A DNA stretch of 17,442 bases from Candidatus Altimarinota bacterium (GTDB lineage: Bacteria; Patescibacteriota; Gracilibacteria; Absconditabacterales; Absconditicoccaceae). Under the pieces are notes generated by a model that worked only from the letters and a program-made list of their open reading frames with translations, made no database searches and was not told the DNA's origin. The stretch spans positions 1 to 17,442 of the forward strand of contig JALUXR010000024.1 in assembly GCA_027013285.1 (NCBI GenBank), in the 5' to 3' direction. Shown one piece after another: positions 1 through 9,940 of the stretch. Made by a program: the position numbers and the translations under genes. The first letter of the stretch is position 1, and each line of letters opens with the position of its first letter.

Positions 1-25
1 TATTTTATGTTAATTAATTATTTGT

Positions 26-1609
26 ATGCAAAAACAATGAGAAAGTAGGATTTTGTCTCTTGAAAAAATTAAAGAAATAAAACCTAATTTAGATGCATTA
101 AAAGTTATAAATAGCCAACTTTCTGAAAAAGCAGAAATAATTTTTTTTGATATAAAATGAAAAGTTCTAAAAACTTTGACAACAAATAATAATATTGTTT
201 TAATTGCTCAAGTTAAAGAAAAAATAGAATTAAAATGATATAAATTAGATTTTTATTATTGTGATGAGGAATCATTTTCTTATGCTCTTACTTGGTATAA
301 TCAGCTTTTATCTTTAGAAAATAAAGCAAAAAAAGAATTAGAAGAGTTAGAAAGTGCAAAATGAGTTAGTGCTATAGAAATGATGAAAAAGCTGTATAAT
401 CAAAAAAATCAATATTCTGAAACAGATTTTATAAAAGAAATTATAAGACTTGCTTTTATGTCCGGTAGTTCTGATTTACATTTTCAACCAGAAGAAGACG
501 GTGTTTGGATAAGATTGAGAGTAGATGGTGTTTTGAAAAAAATAGTAGTTTTTACATTAGCTGAATTTAAAAAATATTTAATAAAACTTAAAAGTATAGC
601 AAAAGTAAAATTAAATATAGATTATATACCTCAAGATGGTAGATTTGATTTTGAAACAAAAAAATGATGAAAAACTTATAAAATAGATGTAAGGGTAAAT
701 TTTATGCCAGTTTTGTATTGAGAAAGTGTTGTAATGAGATTTTTAGATTCTTCTTCTTGAATTAGATCATTTTCAGAAATATGATTTATGTGAGAATCTT
801 ATGATATTTTACAAAGAAACATAGAAAAACCTTATGGTATGATACTTGTAACTTGACCAACAGGTTCTTGAAAATCTACTACGTTGTATAGTATATTAAA
901 CAAATTAAATCTTCCAGATAAAAAGATAATTACACTTGAAGATCCTGTAGAATATAGTTTACCAAATATACAACAATCACAAGTAAATGTATCTAAAGGT
1001 TATACTTATACTGAATGATTAAAAGCTATATTAAGACAGGATCCAGATATTATCATGGTATGAGAAATAAGAGATGTAGATACTGCACTTATAGCAATTA
1101 ATGCGGCTTTAACTGGACATTTAGTTCTATCAACACTCCATACAAATACTGCAGTTGAGGCAATTTCAAGACTTATAAATATGTGAATAGCTCCTTATAT
1201 GCTTGCTCCAGCTTTAAATTTAGTTATTTGACAAAGACTTTTAAGGAAATTATGTACTTGTAAGACAAAAATTGAGTCATCTTATGGAGAAAAAGAAGAG
1301 ATTGAAACTACATTAAAAAAAATTAAAAATATTAAACCACATTTAAAATTGGATTTTGACTGAAAAATTTATAAAGAAACATGATGTGAAAAATGTAATT
1401 ATGAATGATTTACTGGTAGGATAGCAGCTGTAGAAACATTTGAATTGACTGAAGATATAAGAGATTTGATAGTTAAATGAGCTTCTCCTTTGGATATATT
1501 TCAAGATATTAGGCAAGCTTGATATCTTACAATGAAGGAAGATGCTTTTGTAAAAATGATGGATGGTTATACTACTTTGTGAGAAATTAGGAGAGTGCTT
1601 AATAGTTAA
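26..1609 (+). CDS. PilB/GspE-family type IV pilus or type II secretion assembly ATPase (UGA read as Gly)
   Basis: Cytoplasmic hexameric ATPase of the type IV pilus/type II secretion family, which powers pilin assembly or uptake machinery at the inner membrane. The 527-residue reading needs TGA as glycine. Visible motifs: a family stretch with SSDLHFQP near residues 144-152, an Asp box region, Walker A GPTGSGKST at 277-285 with Lys283 (its first and third glycines are TGA codons), Walker B/Glu box DPDIIMVGEIRD with Glu347, a His box (TGHLVLSTLHTN), and a C-terminal metal-binding cysteine set C410-x-C412 ... C454-x2-C457. The first pair is spaced CxC instead of the usual CxxC. The N-terminal region of about 120 residues is charged and poorly conserved. 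The start at 26 is the first ATG after an in-frame TAA at 11-13. No other pilus gene is in the window, so PilB versus GspE cannot be settled. Confidence 0.93.
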
Positions 1610-1615
1610 TTAAAA

Positions 1616-1744
1616 ATTGATAATTGATAATGTAGAATAAAAAGGAGATATGAAAATTTGGGAGATGAAAGTAATCGGGATTTATCTGGTTTATCAGATT
1701 TTATTCATGTATGATTAATAATTTATTATTTTAAATAAAAAACT
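1616..1744 (+). promoter_or_regulatory. Leader region of grpE with tandem ATTGATA repeat and a lone Shine-Dalgarno-like site
   Basis: This 135-base gap holds a tandem pair ATTGATA ATTGATA (1616-1629), then AAAGGAG (1641-1647), the only strong Shine-Dalgarno-like sequence I noticed before any reading frame in the window. It precedes a 22-codon ORF (1650-1718) ending in TAA, 26 bases before the grpE start. That ORF contains TGG, GGG, CTG and ATC and no TGA, unlike its neighbours. The region could be a regulated leader of the chaperone gene. No CIRCE inverted repeat is seen. Function is not established. Confidence 0.3.
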
Positions 1745-2347
1745 ATGACAAAAAAGAAAAATATTAAAAAAAATGAACAAGAGACAAAAGAATTAGAACA
1801 AGAATTAGAAAATGAACTTGAGAATGTGGAGATAGGAGAATTAAAAACTCAAATTAAACAAATAGAGGAAGAAAAAGAAAAATTAGAAAGGAAATTAAAA
1901 GAGCAAGAAGAAATTACAAAAAATACACAATTGCAATACTTAACATTGAAGAATGATTTTAATTCATTTACAAATAGAGTAAAAGAGCAAGAGAAGAGAA
2001 TGAAAGATGAAATATTTGAAAAAATAATATTAAAATTACTTCCTACTATCGAATTAATGATGTTAAGTTATGAAACTTTACCAGATGAATTTAAAGCTCA
2101 TAAGTGGACTGAATGACTGACAATATTACATAAAAAAATATTATCTTTATTGGATGAATTAAATATTTCTATTATTCCAACTGTATGAGAAGATATTGAT
2201 GATGAAAAACATGAAATTATTTGAACAAAACCTTGAGATGAAGAAATTAAATGAAAAATAGTTACTGAAGTTAAGAAATGATATATTATTAAATACACTG
2301 ATAAAGAAAAGGTTTTGCAACCTGCAAAAGTTTTAATATGAGAATAA
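1745..2347 (+). CDS. grpE: GrpE, nucleotide exchange factor of DnaK
   Basis: GrpE releases ADP from the Hsp70 chaperone DnaK in the cytoplasm. The 200-residue product has the family layout: a long charged coiled coil (about residues 10-65, rich in Glu, Lys and Gln heptads), a helical dimer region (LKNDFNSFTNRVKEQEKRMK, about 75-95, then KLLPTIELM), and a C-terminal beta domain (about 140-200) with the hallmark run VTEVKKGY (Gly179 is TGA) and LQPAKVLIGE at the end. The length is normal for the family. The start at 1745 lies just after an A/T-rich tract with no Shine-Dalgarno. DnaK, DnaJ and HrcA are not in the window. Under the standard code the gene would be cut at 2114 and the C-terminal domain lost. 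Confidence 0.93.
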
Positions 2348-2379
2348 TATATAATGTCAATATAAACTATATTTAAAAT

Positions 2380-2407
2380 TTGACAAAAATTAATATATAA
2401 ATATTAT
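2380..2407 (+). promoter_or_regulatory. Sigma70-type promoter for the surface protein gene
   Basis: TTGACA at 2380-2385 is a perfect -35 consensus. A 16-base spacer leads to TATTAT at 2402-2407, one mismatch from TATAAT. It sits in the gap between grpE and the exported protein gene and about 50 bases before the start at 2460. In a background this rich in A/T the -10 box alone would mean little; the intact -35 is the stronger evidence. Confidence 0.6.
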
Positions 2408-2459
2408 GATATTATCTCAATGAGAAGAAAATTTATTTAAATTATTATTAAAAACAAAA

Positions 2460-3341
2460 ATGAAAAAATTATCTATTACTTTGATGGTATTATTGATAAG
2501 TGTTATTGGTATAAATACTTATGCTGATGATTTAAGTGATTTGGATGCATTATTAAATGACAATACTACAACTACAACATGAGATACAGCTGCAACATGA
2601 GATACTACACAAGCTGTGGAAACAGGAACTACAATCCAGAAAGTAGATTTAGCACTTTCAGGTGTTACTGATAGTTCTGTGACATTATTATTAACTCCGG
2701 TTGATGGATATACAAGTTATAAGATATATTATTCAAAAGATTGAGATAATCAATTATCTGAAAAAGATTTAACTTATACATGAGCAGGTGAAGCTAATGT
2801 TACTATTACTGGTTTAAATGCTGAGACAAAATATAATTTTGTAGCTAAAGCCTTTGATAATGAAGGAAACCCAGTAGAAGCTACTACATCTGATAATTTA
2901 GCTGTAACTATAAAAGCTAAACAACATGCTGCTCCAGCAGATAATGTTATTTATAATCCTGTAGTTAAAGTAAACTGAAGTAAGATTATAGTGTCATATA
3001 AGCCTGGTGTTGATGTTAAAAAAGTTCAAATTAGTATTTCAGAAGATGGGAAAACATTTAAACCGGTTTCAACTGTAGATAGTTCTGTTAAATCTTATAC
3101 TATTACAGCTGATAAAACAGGTAAAAAATATATAAAACTTGTTCCTATTGCTGAAGATGGAACATTGTGAGTATGTAAAATTTGAGCTACACAAGTTCCA
3201 TTTGTAACTGCTAAAGTTGCACCTAAAAAAGTAGCTAAAAAAGTTATGTGAAAACCACAAACTGGTCCAGAAACATATATCCTTGTTATATTAGCTATAT
3301 TAGCTTACTTTGCATATGCTATTAAAAAACAAAGAACATAA
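2460..3341 (+). CDS. Exported surface protein with fibronectin-III-like domains and PQTG-type C-terminal sorting signal
   Basis: The 293-residue product starts with a signal peptide (MKKLSITLMVLLISVIGINTYA, cleavage likely after residue 22), followed by a low-complexity Thr/Gly/Asp linker (about 35-55). A fibronectin-III-like beta domain follows (about 62-150, with TSYKIYYSKDG and ITGLNAETKYNFVAKAFD), then a second, similar domain (about 165-245, with VKKVQISISEDGKTFKPV). A Lys/Ala/Pro linker leads to PQTGPE at 266-271, a hydrophobic helix of about 17 residues and the basic tail KKQRT. That C-terminal layout matches a sortase-type or related cell-surface sorting signal, with Lys where LPXTG proteins have Leu. 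An in-frame ATG at 2406 would spoil the signal peptide and lies inside the promoter. The partner sortase is not in the window. The role, perhaps adhesion, is inferred. Confidence 0.75.
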
Positions 3342-3385
3342 AAAGTTGAAAACTAAAAAAATATTATTATACTGAAAGAGCTTTG

Positions 3386-3415
3386 CCTCCCTATTTATTT
3401 AGGGAGGTTTTATTT
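3386..3415 (+). terminator. Rho-independent terminator after the surface protein gene
   Basis: Perfect 8-base-pair stem CCTCCCTA / TAGGGAGG (3386-3393 and 3400-3407), loop TTTATT, then TTTTATTT. It is one of the few GC-rich stretches outside the tRNAs, which makes it convincing. Confidence 0.9.
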
Positions 3416-3436
3416 ATATTATAAATATTATTTATT

Positions 3437-4483
3437 ATGAAACTAGAACCTAAAAAGATAGTAACTGCATTACAAGATTTGGTAAAAGAATATAATTTTA
3501 CTCCAGAAGAAGTTTATAATGTAATTAAAACATGAATAAAGACTGCTTTTAGAAGAGATTATTTGAATAGAAATAAAAAAATAGAATTAGAAATGATAAT
3601 GGAAAAAAATGGTGATATGAAATTTTATAGAGTTTTTCATGTAATTGCTGATAATGAAGAAATGGAAGATGAAGATAAAGAAACTCATTTAAAAGATGCT
3701 AAAAAAGAAAATTCTGAAATTGAAGAATGAGAAGATTTGTTGATAGATATAACTCCAGAAGAATTAGAGTTTTCTAGAATAGCTACTCAAGCTGCTGCTC
3801 AGACTATTAAACAACAAATTAAAAATATAGAAAAAGAAAGATTTTATAGAACTTTTATTGATTCTGAATGAGATATTTTGACTGGTTATGTTAAATATGT
3901 TCAATGAGAACATGTTATTTTAGATTTTAATTGAAATACAGTTATTTTGCCGGTAGAATGACAATTAAGATGAAAACCTTATGAAATCTGAGATGAAGAA
4001 AAAGTTTTATTAAAGGAAATAAGAAAACAGGGTAGTGATATTATATTAGAAATTACACAAGCTGATCCTGCTTATGTTAAATCTATTATGAAAAAATATA
4101 TTCCAGAACTTGAACAATGAATTATTAAAATTGAAAAGATTTCAAGAATTGCTTGAATAAAGACAAAAGTATTAGTTTCTACTGATGATGAAAGAGTAGA
4201 TCCAGTTTGAGTTTGTGTTTGAGAATGAGGAGAAAGAATTTCACAAATATTAGATGAATTGGATGGTGAAAGAGTTGATATTTCTGAATATGTTGAAGAT
4301 AGAGAAAAATTAATTAGGAATATTTTTTCACCAGCAAGACTAAATAAAGTAGAAGAAGACGATGATAGTGATATAATTTATGTTTATGCTGATGAAAGTC
4401 AAAAACCAATTATGTTTGGTAAGAAAGCTATAAATGTTAAATTAGCATCTAAATTATTATGAAAAAAAGTAATAATAAAATAA
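3437..4483 (+). CDS. nusA: Transcription termination/antitermination factor NusA
   Basis: NusA binds RNA polymerase and nascent RNA and modulates pausing and termination. The 348-residue product has an N-terminal RNAP-binding domain with an acidic insertion (about 75-105, many Glu/Asp), an S1 domain (about 146-210, GDILTGYVKYVQGEHVILDF) and KH domains. The signature DDERVDPVGVCVGEGGERI is present with the GXXG loop at residues 262-265, where two of the glycines are TGA. It is followed by LDELDGERVDI and IRNIFSPARL. The end lacks the acidic repeats of the E. coli protein, as in the shorter Gram-positive forms. No rimP, rbfA or infB is next to it, unlike the usual nusA operon. ftsH follows after 21 bases, so the two are probably co-transcribed. 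Confidence 0.93.
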
Positions 4484-4504
4484 TTTATAAATATAAAAAA
4501 TACT

Positions 4505-6430
4505 ATGAAGAAGTGAATAATATATTTTTTAATCATTATGTGATGATTGCTATTAGTTATGAAATTTTGATGGTCATATATTTCAGATACATATATGAAA
4601 AATTGAAATATGTATGTAGATGAAGTTAAATCAGAGAATAAGGTTAATTTGTCTAAATTTGTTGAAGATTATAAAAAATGATTATTTAGTAAAATAGTCA
4701 TAAAGAATGATAAAGATATATATTGATATGTTTTTGTGTGAACTTGACAAGTAAAAACTTATATGAGTTTAAAAACAAAAATTTATCCATTAGAATATGA
4801 TGTTTATAAATCTATTAAACCTGTTTGAACATCTTTGAAAGGCTTATGAATTAGCTTAACTTGACCTACACAAATTGTAGTAAAATACGAGGAAGAGTGA
4901 TTATTTTCAAAAATATTAGTAAATGTATTACCTATACTAATAATATTATGACTTTTGATGTTTATGTTAAAATGAAGTTTACCTAAATGAGGTGGTCCAT
5001 TATGAATGATATGATGAGTATGAAAACAAGCTAAATGAGAAGAAGTGAAAACTAAATTTAAAGATGTAGCTTGAATGGATGAAGTAAAAGAAGAAGTTGT
5101 AGAAGTAGTAGAATTTTTGAAAGATCCTAAAAAATATCAAAAAGCATGAGCAAGAATACCATCTGGAGTTATGTTATATTGACAACCTTGAAATGGTAAA
5201 ACATTACTTGCAAGAGCAATAGCTGGTGAGGCATGAGTTCCATTTTTTTATAGTTCTGGTTCAGAATTTATGGAAATGCTCGTAGGTATGTGAGCTGCAA
5301 AAGTAAGAGAATTATTTAAAAAAGCCAAAAGTGTAAAATGACCTGCAATTATTTTTATAGATGAGATAGATGCTATCGGTAAAAAAAGATGACAAGGGGC
5401 AACTTGATGACATCAGGAGCAAGAACAAACATTAAATCAAATTCTTACAGAAATGGATGGTTTTGAAAAAGATAATCAAATTATAGTAATTGCTGCTACA
5501 AATAGACTTGATATACTTGATTCAGCTTTGTTAAGACCAGGTAGATTTGATAGAAAAATATATGTTCCTGCTCCAACTTTAAATGAAAGAAAAGAAATAT
5601 TAAAAGTTTATTTAGATCCTAAGAAATTAGATAAAGAATTAAATTTAGATAAATTATTAGATTCTTTAGCTATTAGAACAGTTTGATTTGTATGAGCAGA
5701 TATTGCAAATCTTGTGAATGAGACTGCTTTACATGCTGCAAAAAACGATAGAGATTATTTAATTTGGAATGATTTTGAATATAGTTTGGAAAAAGTTGTG
5801 GCTTGACCAGAAAAGAAAATAAAATCTATGGCAGAAGTAGAAAGAAAGATGATTGCTTATCATGAATTATGACATGCACTTACTGCTCATTTATTGCCAT
5901 ATGCAGATCCTTTAGAAAAGATTTCTATTGTTTCAAGAGGTATGGCACTTGGATTAACTTGGATTATGCCTACAAAAGATAGATTACTTGTTCCAAAAGT
6001 TAAATTTTTAGATGAAATAGTTTCACTTATGTGAGGTAGAGCATCTGAAGAAATATTCTTTGGAGAAGATCATATTACAACTTGAGCAAGTAATGATATG
6101 TCTAGAGTTTATAAAATAGTTTATGATATGGTTACAAAATATTGAATGAGTAAATTATGACCAATCATGTATTTTGATGAAGGACAATGAGAATGGCAAA
6201 TGTATAAACCATTTTCTGAAAAATTAAATGAAAAAATAGATGAACAAGTAGAAGAATTGATATCTACAGCATATGCTAAGGCAAAAGAAATGATATTATC
6301 AAACAAAGATATTATGCATAAATTAGCTAAGAAATTATTAGAAAAGGAATATATGTCAAAAGAAGAATTTGCTAAGATTATCTGAAAGGAAAATGTCGAA
6401 GCTGAAGATATAGATCCTACAAAAGTATAA
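4505..6430 (+). CDS. ftsH: ATP-dependent zinc metalloprotease FtsH
   Basis: Membrane-anchored AAA+ protease that degrades misfolded membrane and regulatory proteins. The 641-residue product has a first membrane helix (about 4-21), a small extracytoplasmic domain, and a second helix (about 137-155). A Gly-rich linker follows, then the AAA domain with Walker A GQPGNGKT (226-233; two glycines are TGA), Walker B with Asp286-Glu287, and the second region of homology (LLRPGRFDRKI). The protease domain has HELGH at 453-457, where the usual HEAGH has Ala replaced by Leu and the internal Gly is TGA. The likely third zinc ligand is Asp531 in GASNDMSR. The length is typical. TGA is very frequent, especially in the first 200 codons. 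nusA lies just upstream and a terminator follows. Confidence 0.96.
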
Positions 6431-6434
6431 CTTG

Positions 6435-6459
6435 AACAAGTCGTAAGACTTGTTTTTTT
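6435..6459 (+). terminator. Rho-independent terminator after ftsH
   Basis: Eight-base-pair stem AACAAGTC / GACTTGTT (6435-6442, 6447-6454) with the tetraloop GTAA, running into a T tract ending at 6459. It begins five bases after the ftsH stop codon. Confidence 0.88.
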
Positions 6460-6564
6460 CTTACTTGTTTTATTAAAGTTTTTTCTTATACTAAAAGGAA
6501 TTGTGAATTGATGTGGTAAAGGTTAGTAAATTTTTAAGGAATATTATAAATATCTAAAATTTAA

Positions 6565-6629
6565 GCTACATCATATTAAGATATATTTATCTTAAGGCTA
6601 TATTAAATATAGTAGTAGCAATTTTTTTT
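6565..6629 (+). promoter_or_regulatory. Structured leader of the DEAD-box helicase gene: possible three-way junction with U8
   Basis: The 219-base gap between ftsH and the helicase gene contains three nested or adjacent complementary pairs. P1 is GCTAC/GTAGC (6565-6569 with 6615-6619), P2 is TTAAGATA/TATCTTAA (6576-6583 with 6588-6595), and P3 is CTATAT/ATATAG (6598-6603 with 6607-6612). They would fold as a three-way junction closed by P1, and eight T residues (6622-6629) follow 20 bases before the ATG. The arrangement looks like an attenuator or cold-responsive leader, and mRNAs of CsdA-type helicases often carry long regulated leaders. In A/T-rich DNA some pairing arises by chance, so this is a hypothesis. 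The part from 6460 to 6564 shows no recognisable feature. Confidence 0.35.
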
Positions 6630-6649
6630 ATCAAATTATTAAAAAATTA

Positions 6650-8239
6650 ATGACAGAAACTAATAAGAAAACTACTTTTGCTGATTTATGATTATCAGAT
6701 AAAATTTTAGAAAAAGTAGAAAAGAAATGATATACTCATCCATCTCCAATTCAAGAATGAGTAATTCCATTACTTTTAAATGGAGATAAAGATATTATTT
6801 GACAAGCTCAAACTTGAACTGGTAAAACAGCAAGTTTTGCATTACCTATTTTAGAAAGACTTGATCCTACATCAAAAGATGTTCAGGCTCTTATTTTAAC
6901 TCCTACTAGAGAATTATCTATTCAGGTTGCTGAAGAAATTAAATCTTTTGCAGATAGGGATGTAAAAGTTCAACTTGTTTATGGTGGCCAAAATTATTCT
7001 AAAGAAATTGAGGGATTGAAAAGAAAACCACAAATTGTAGTTGGTACTACTTGAAGAGTGATAGATCATATTACTAGAAAGAAAACATTGAAGGTTGAGC
7101 ATCTAAAATATCTAGTTTTGGATGAAGCTGATGAAATGTTAAATATGGGTTTTGTAGAAGATATTGAAAAAATATTACAATATACTCCAGATGATAAAAA
7201 AACATTACTTTTTTCTGCTACTATGCCAAGAGGTATTAGAAATATTGTAAATAAATATATTAAAGATCACGATGAAGTTAAAATAGAAAAAACAGAACTT
7301 ACAAATCCACATATTGTTCAAAAATATTATAAAGTAGATGATAGAGATAAATTTGATGCTTTATGTAGAATTATAGAAGTTGAATTTGATTTTTATGGAC
7401 TTATATTTTGTAGAACAAAGGCAAATGTAGATGAGGTTGCTTCTAAACTATTACAAAGATGATATAAAGCAGAATGAATTCATGGTGATATTAGTCAAAA
7501 TTTGAGAGAAAAGACACTTTCAAGATTTAAAAATAAAGCAATTAAAATATTGGTTGCTACAGATGTTGCTGCAAGATGAATTGATATAAATGACTTAACA
7601 CATGTAATAAATTATAATTTACCTGAAAATCCTGAAACTTATACTCATAGAATTTGAAGAACAGGTAGAGCAGGTAAAACTTGAGAAGCTATTAGTTTTG
7701 TTTGAAGAAAAGACGGTAGAGCATTAGCTTGGATAGAAAAAACTATAAAAACAAAGATTAAACAAGAACAATTACCAGATAGTAAAGATATAGTTAAATT
7801 AAAAAAAGAAAGACTTATAGATAATACAAAAGAATTATTAGAAAAGAAAGAACAATACAAATATTTAAGTTTAGCACAAGATTTGTTGAAACTATGAGAT
7901 GTTGAAAAAATATTATCTCTTATTTTGGAAGAATGATTCGGTAATGAATTTGATATTACACATTATAAAACTATAAAAAATGTAAAACAAGCTGAAGCTT
8001 GAAATCAAAGACTTTTTATAGCAAGATGAAAATTGGATAATATAAATAATCCATGACAACTTATTAAATTTATAGAATGAGAGATTTGACAAAAATTATG
8101 AGATGTAGGTAGAATTGATATAAAAGAAAAATTTTCATTTGTATCTCTTGAAGAAAATGATGCTTATGTTGTATTAACTCATTTTAAAAAAGTAAATCCA
8201 AGAAGACCTATAGTTACAAAGGCTAAAGAATCAAGATAA
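6650..8239 (+). CDS. deaD: DEAD-box ATP-dependent RNA helicase, DeaD/CsdA type with DbpA-like RNA-binding domain
   Basis: Helicase that remodels structured RNA, in bacteria mostly in ribosome assembly and mRNA decay at low temperature. The 529 residues show the ordered motifs: Q motif (TFADLGL, HPSPIQE), motif I AQTGTGKT at 53-60 (Gly56 is TGA), PTREL, GG, DEAD at 158-161, SAT at 189-191, the second RecA lobe with FCRTK, VATDVAARGID and HRIGRTGR at 333-340. Motif Ib reads TTGR in place of TPGR. The C-terminal part (about 445-520) has the pattern of the DbpA-type RNA-binding domain: RLFIARGKLD, GRIDIKEKFSFV and a closing basic tail. It is transcribed alone, with a structured leader upstream and a terminator after it. 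The symbol is by family; CsdA or another DeaD paralogue is equally possible. Confidence 0.93.
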
Positions 8240-8245
8240 ATGTTT

Positions 8246-8275
8246 AATCTCAACTTAATTGTTGGGATTTTTTTT
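8246..8275 (+). terminator. Rho-independent terminator after deaD
   Basis: Nine-base-pair stem AATCTCAAC / GTTGGGATT with one G-U pair (8246-8254, 8261-8269), loop TTAATT, followed by a T tract to 8275. It starts seven bases after the stop codon. Confidence 0.88.
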
Positions 8276-8342
8276 ATTTGATATTTATACTTAATAAATT
8301 ATATTATCACAAGTTAAAATTTATTTATATTTATCAAATGTA

Positions 8343-9755
8343 ATGAAAAAAATATTATTATTTCTGTTTATGATTTTATCTTTGTGATTTAGTTTTTCAT
8401 TTTCTTGAACTGTAAATACTTGAAGTTGCTGAGAATATAAAAAAGTATTTACTATAGATTGACATTCTATAACAAAAATTTGAGTTTCGGAGTTATATAA
8501 AGTAAAATGAATTAATAATGTTAATTGGGATGTTATAAAACAAAGAAAAACTGTTATTACTAAAGATAATAAAGAATTTAAACATAGTTTTGTAACTCCT
8601 TGAAATGTTTTATTAGAATGACACTTTAAATATAGTTGATGTAATCTTATTTTAAAAAAAGAAATTAATATTTATAAAACTATTATATTGTCATTAAATA
8701 ATAAAGATGTAGATTTTATATGAGCATTAAATTTAAAGAAGAAAAATATATATATTAAGAATATTCCTTTAAAAAACTTGAAACAGTATAATTATATTTT
8801 GAATGAATCAGATTATATTCTTGTAAATCAACAATTTATAATACCTTTTTTATCTAAATTTATGTCTGATATAAATTATAAGAATAAGAAAATAGTATTG
8901 TTTATATGATCTTTTAAATGATTTTATGCTAAATTATTAATTCCTTATACAAGAACTTTATCAAAAAATATTTATATATATGATAAAAATAATTTATTGA
9001 ATGTAGTGAGTAGTATTTATCAATGAAAAAAGTTAGATAATAAAAATAGTCTTTATAATAGAAATATTTGAAATAATTTTTATTTTCCATTATCTTATTT
9101 TGTAGGTAAATTAATTTCAACTTGAGTAAATATTGAAATTATATGAATTATTTTATTATCTATTCTGTGAATTATTATAGTATCTTTTTTAAGACAAATA
9201 ATATGATTTTCTATATTTTGATTATATACTCCTTTATTGCTTTCTATACTTATTTTAATATATGGTTATCATGCAGTAATAATATTATTTATAATATCTG
9301 TTTTTGCTACATTAATGAATCATTTTATTACAAAAAGAATATATATATTATATAGTTCTAAAATAGCTCTTAATTATATGATATATACAGTCTTATCTAT
9401 TATATTTCTGTGAATATTGATTAGTTTGTGATATATAAATAATATTCATATTGATATGAATTGGATAATATTGTTTTTTGTTATTCCATTGCTTACAAAA
9501 AATTTAATTAAAGAAGATACAAATATATTTTCTAAATCATTTATGTATTTATTTGTGGAATTTATAGTAATATTGTTAATATTATTGTCTATATATAATA
9601 TAACTTATTTAAAATATATTTTAGTTGCATATCCTGATTTATTATGGTTATTTATTCCTATAACTATTTTTATATGAAGATTTACTTGATTGCAATTATT
9701 GGAATATATAAGGTTTTATCCATTGATTAAGAAAAATATTTATGAAGAAGAGTAG
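8343..9755 (+). CDS. Exported multi-pass membrane protein resembling the 7TM_transglut family
   Basis: The 470-residue product has an N-terminal signal peptide (about 1-20, MKKILLFLFMILSLGFSFSF), about 235 mostly extracytoplasmic residues without a family I recognise, and then a block of about seven hydrophobic helices from residue 262 onward. The C-terminal block follows a pattern I associate with 7TM_transglut (PF14402): a helix ending in GFSIFGLYTPLLL, a loop and helix with KRIYILYSSKIALNYMIY, then VAYPDLLW and a closing GRFTGLQLLEYIRFYPLI at 445-462. Classic members carry a transglutaminase-like domain before the helices; I see no Cys-His-Asp triad in the N-terminal part here. The function is unknown; a sensor or scaffold role has been suggested for such architectures. 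The next tRNA begins 107 bases downstream, and a hairpin lies between. Confidence 0.7.
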
Positions 9756-9791
9756 TTTATTTAAAAAAGTACAAAAAAAGTAAAAAATATA

Positions 9792-9819
9792 TTGAAATAA
9801 TAAAATAAATAGTTATATT
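9792..9819 (+). promoter_or_regulatory. Candidate promoter for the tRNA cluster
   Basis: TTGAAA (9792-9797), 16-base spacer, TATATT (9814-9819), each one base from consensus. It lies about 45 bases before the first tRNA. The predicted transcript would begin within or just before the hairpin at 9823-9857. The background is very A/T-rich, so a chance match is possible. Confidence 0.35.
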
Positions 9820-9822
9820 ATT

Positions 9823-9857
9823 CCTCACTGAATTGAAAAGTACAAAATTTAGTGAGG
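9823..9857 (+). terminator. Long hairpin between the 7TM gene and the tRNA cluster, probable terminator
   Basis: Twelve-base-pair stem (9823-9834 with 9846-9857; one G-U pair) around an 11-base loop, GC-rich at its base (CCTCACT / AGTGAGG). The following bases are GTTTCGGG, a weak T tract. It most likely ends transcription of the upstream membrane protein gene, but it could also be the 5' end of the tRNA precursor if the promoter at 9792 is used. Confidence 0.6.
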
Positions 9858-9862
9858 GTTTC

Positions 9863-9935
9863 GGGTCAATAGCTCAGTTGGTAGAGCAACGGCCTTTTAA
9901 GCCGGTGGTCGTGGGTTCGAATCCCACTTGACCCA
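9863..9935 (+). tRNA. tRNA-Lys (anticodon UUU)
   Basis: Complete 73-base cloverleaf. Acceptor GGGTCAA/TTGACCC, D arm GCTC/GAGC, anticodon loop CTTTTAA with anticodon TTT at 9896-9898, T arm GTGGG/CCCAC with TTCGAAT, discriminator A. The top pair of the anticodon stem (position 27-43) is an A-G mismatch. No CCA is encoded. Confidence 0.96.
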
Positions 9936-9940
9936 TATTT

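Noticed and set aside
1650..1718. 22-codon ORF after a Shine-Dalgarno as a protein gene
   Set aside because: Very short, unusual codon choice and no recognisable peptide. Kept only as part of a leader region.
2406..2459. Upstream in-frame ATG as the start of the surface protein
   Set aside because: It overlaps the -10 box of the likely promoter and would add a charged stretch before the signal peptide.
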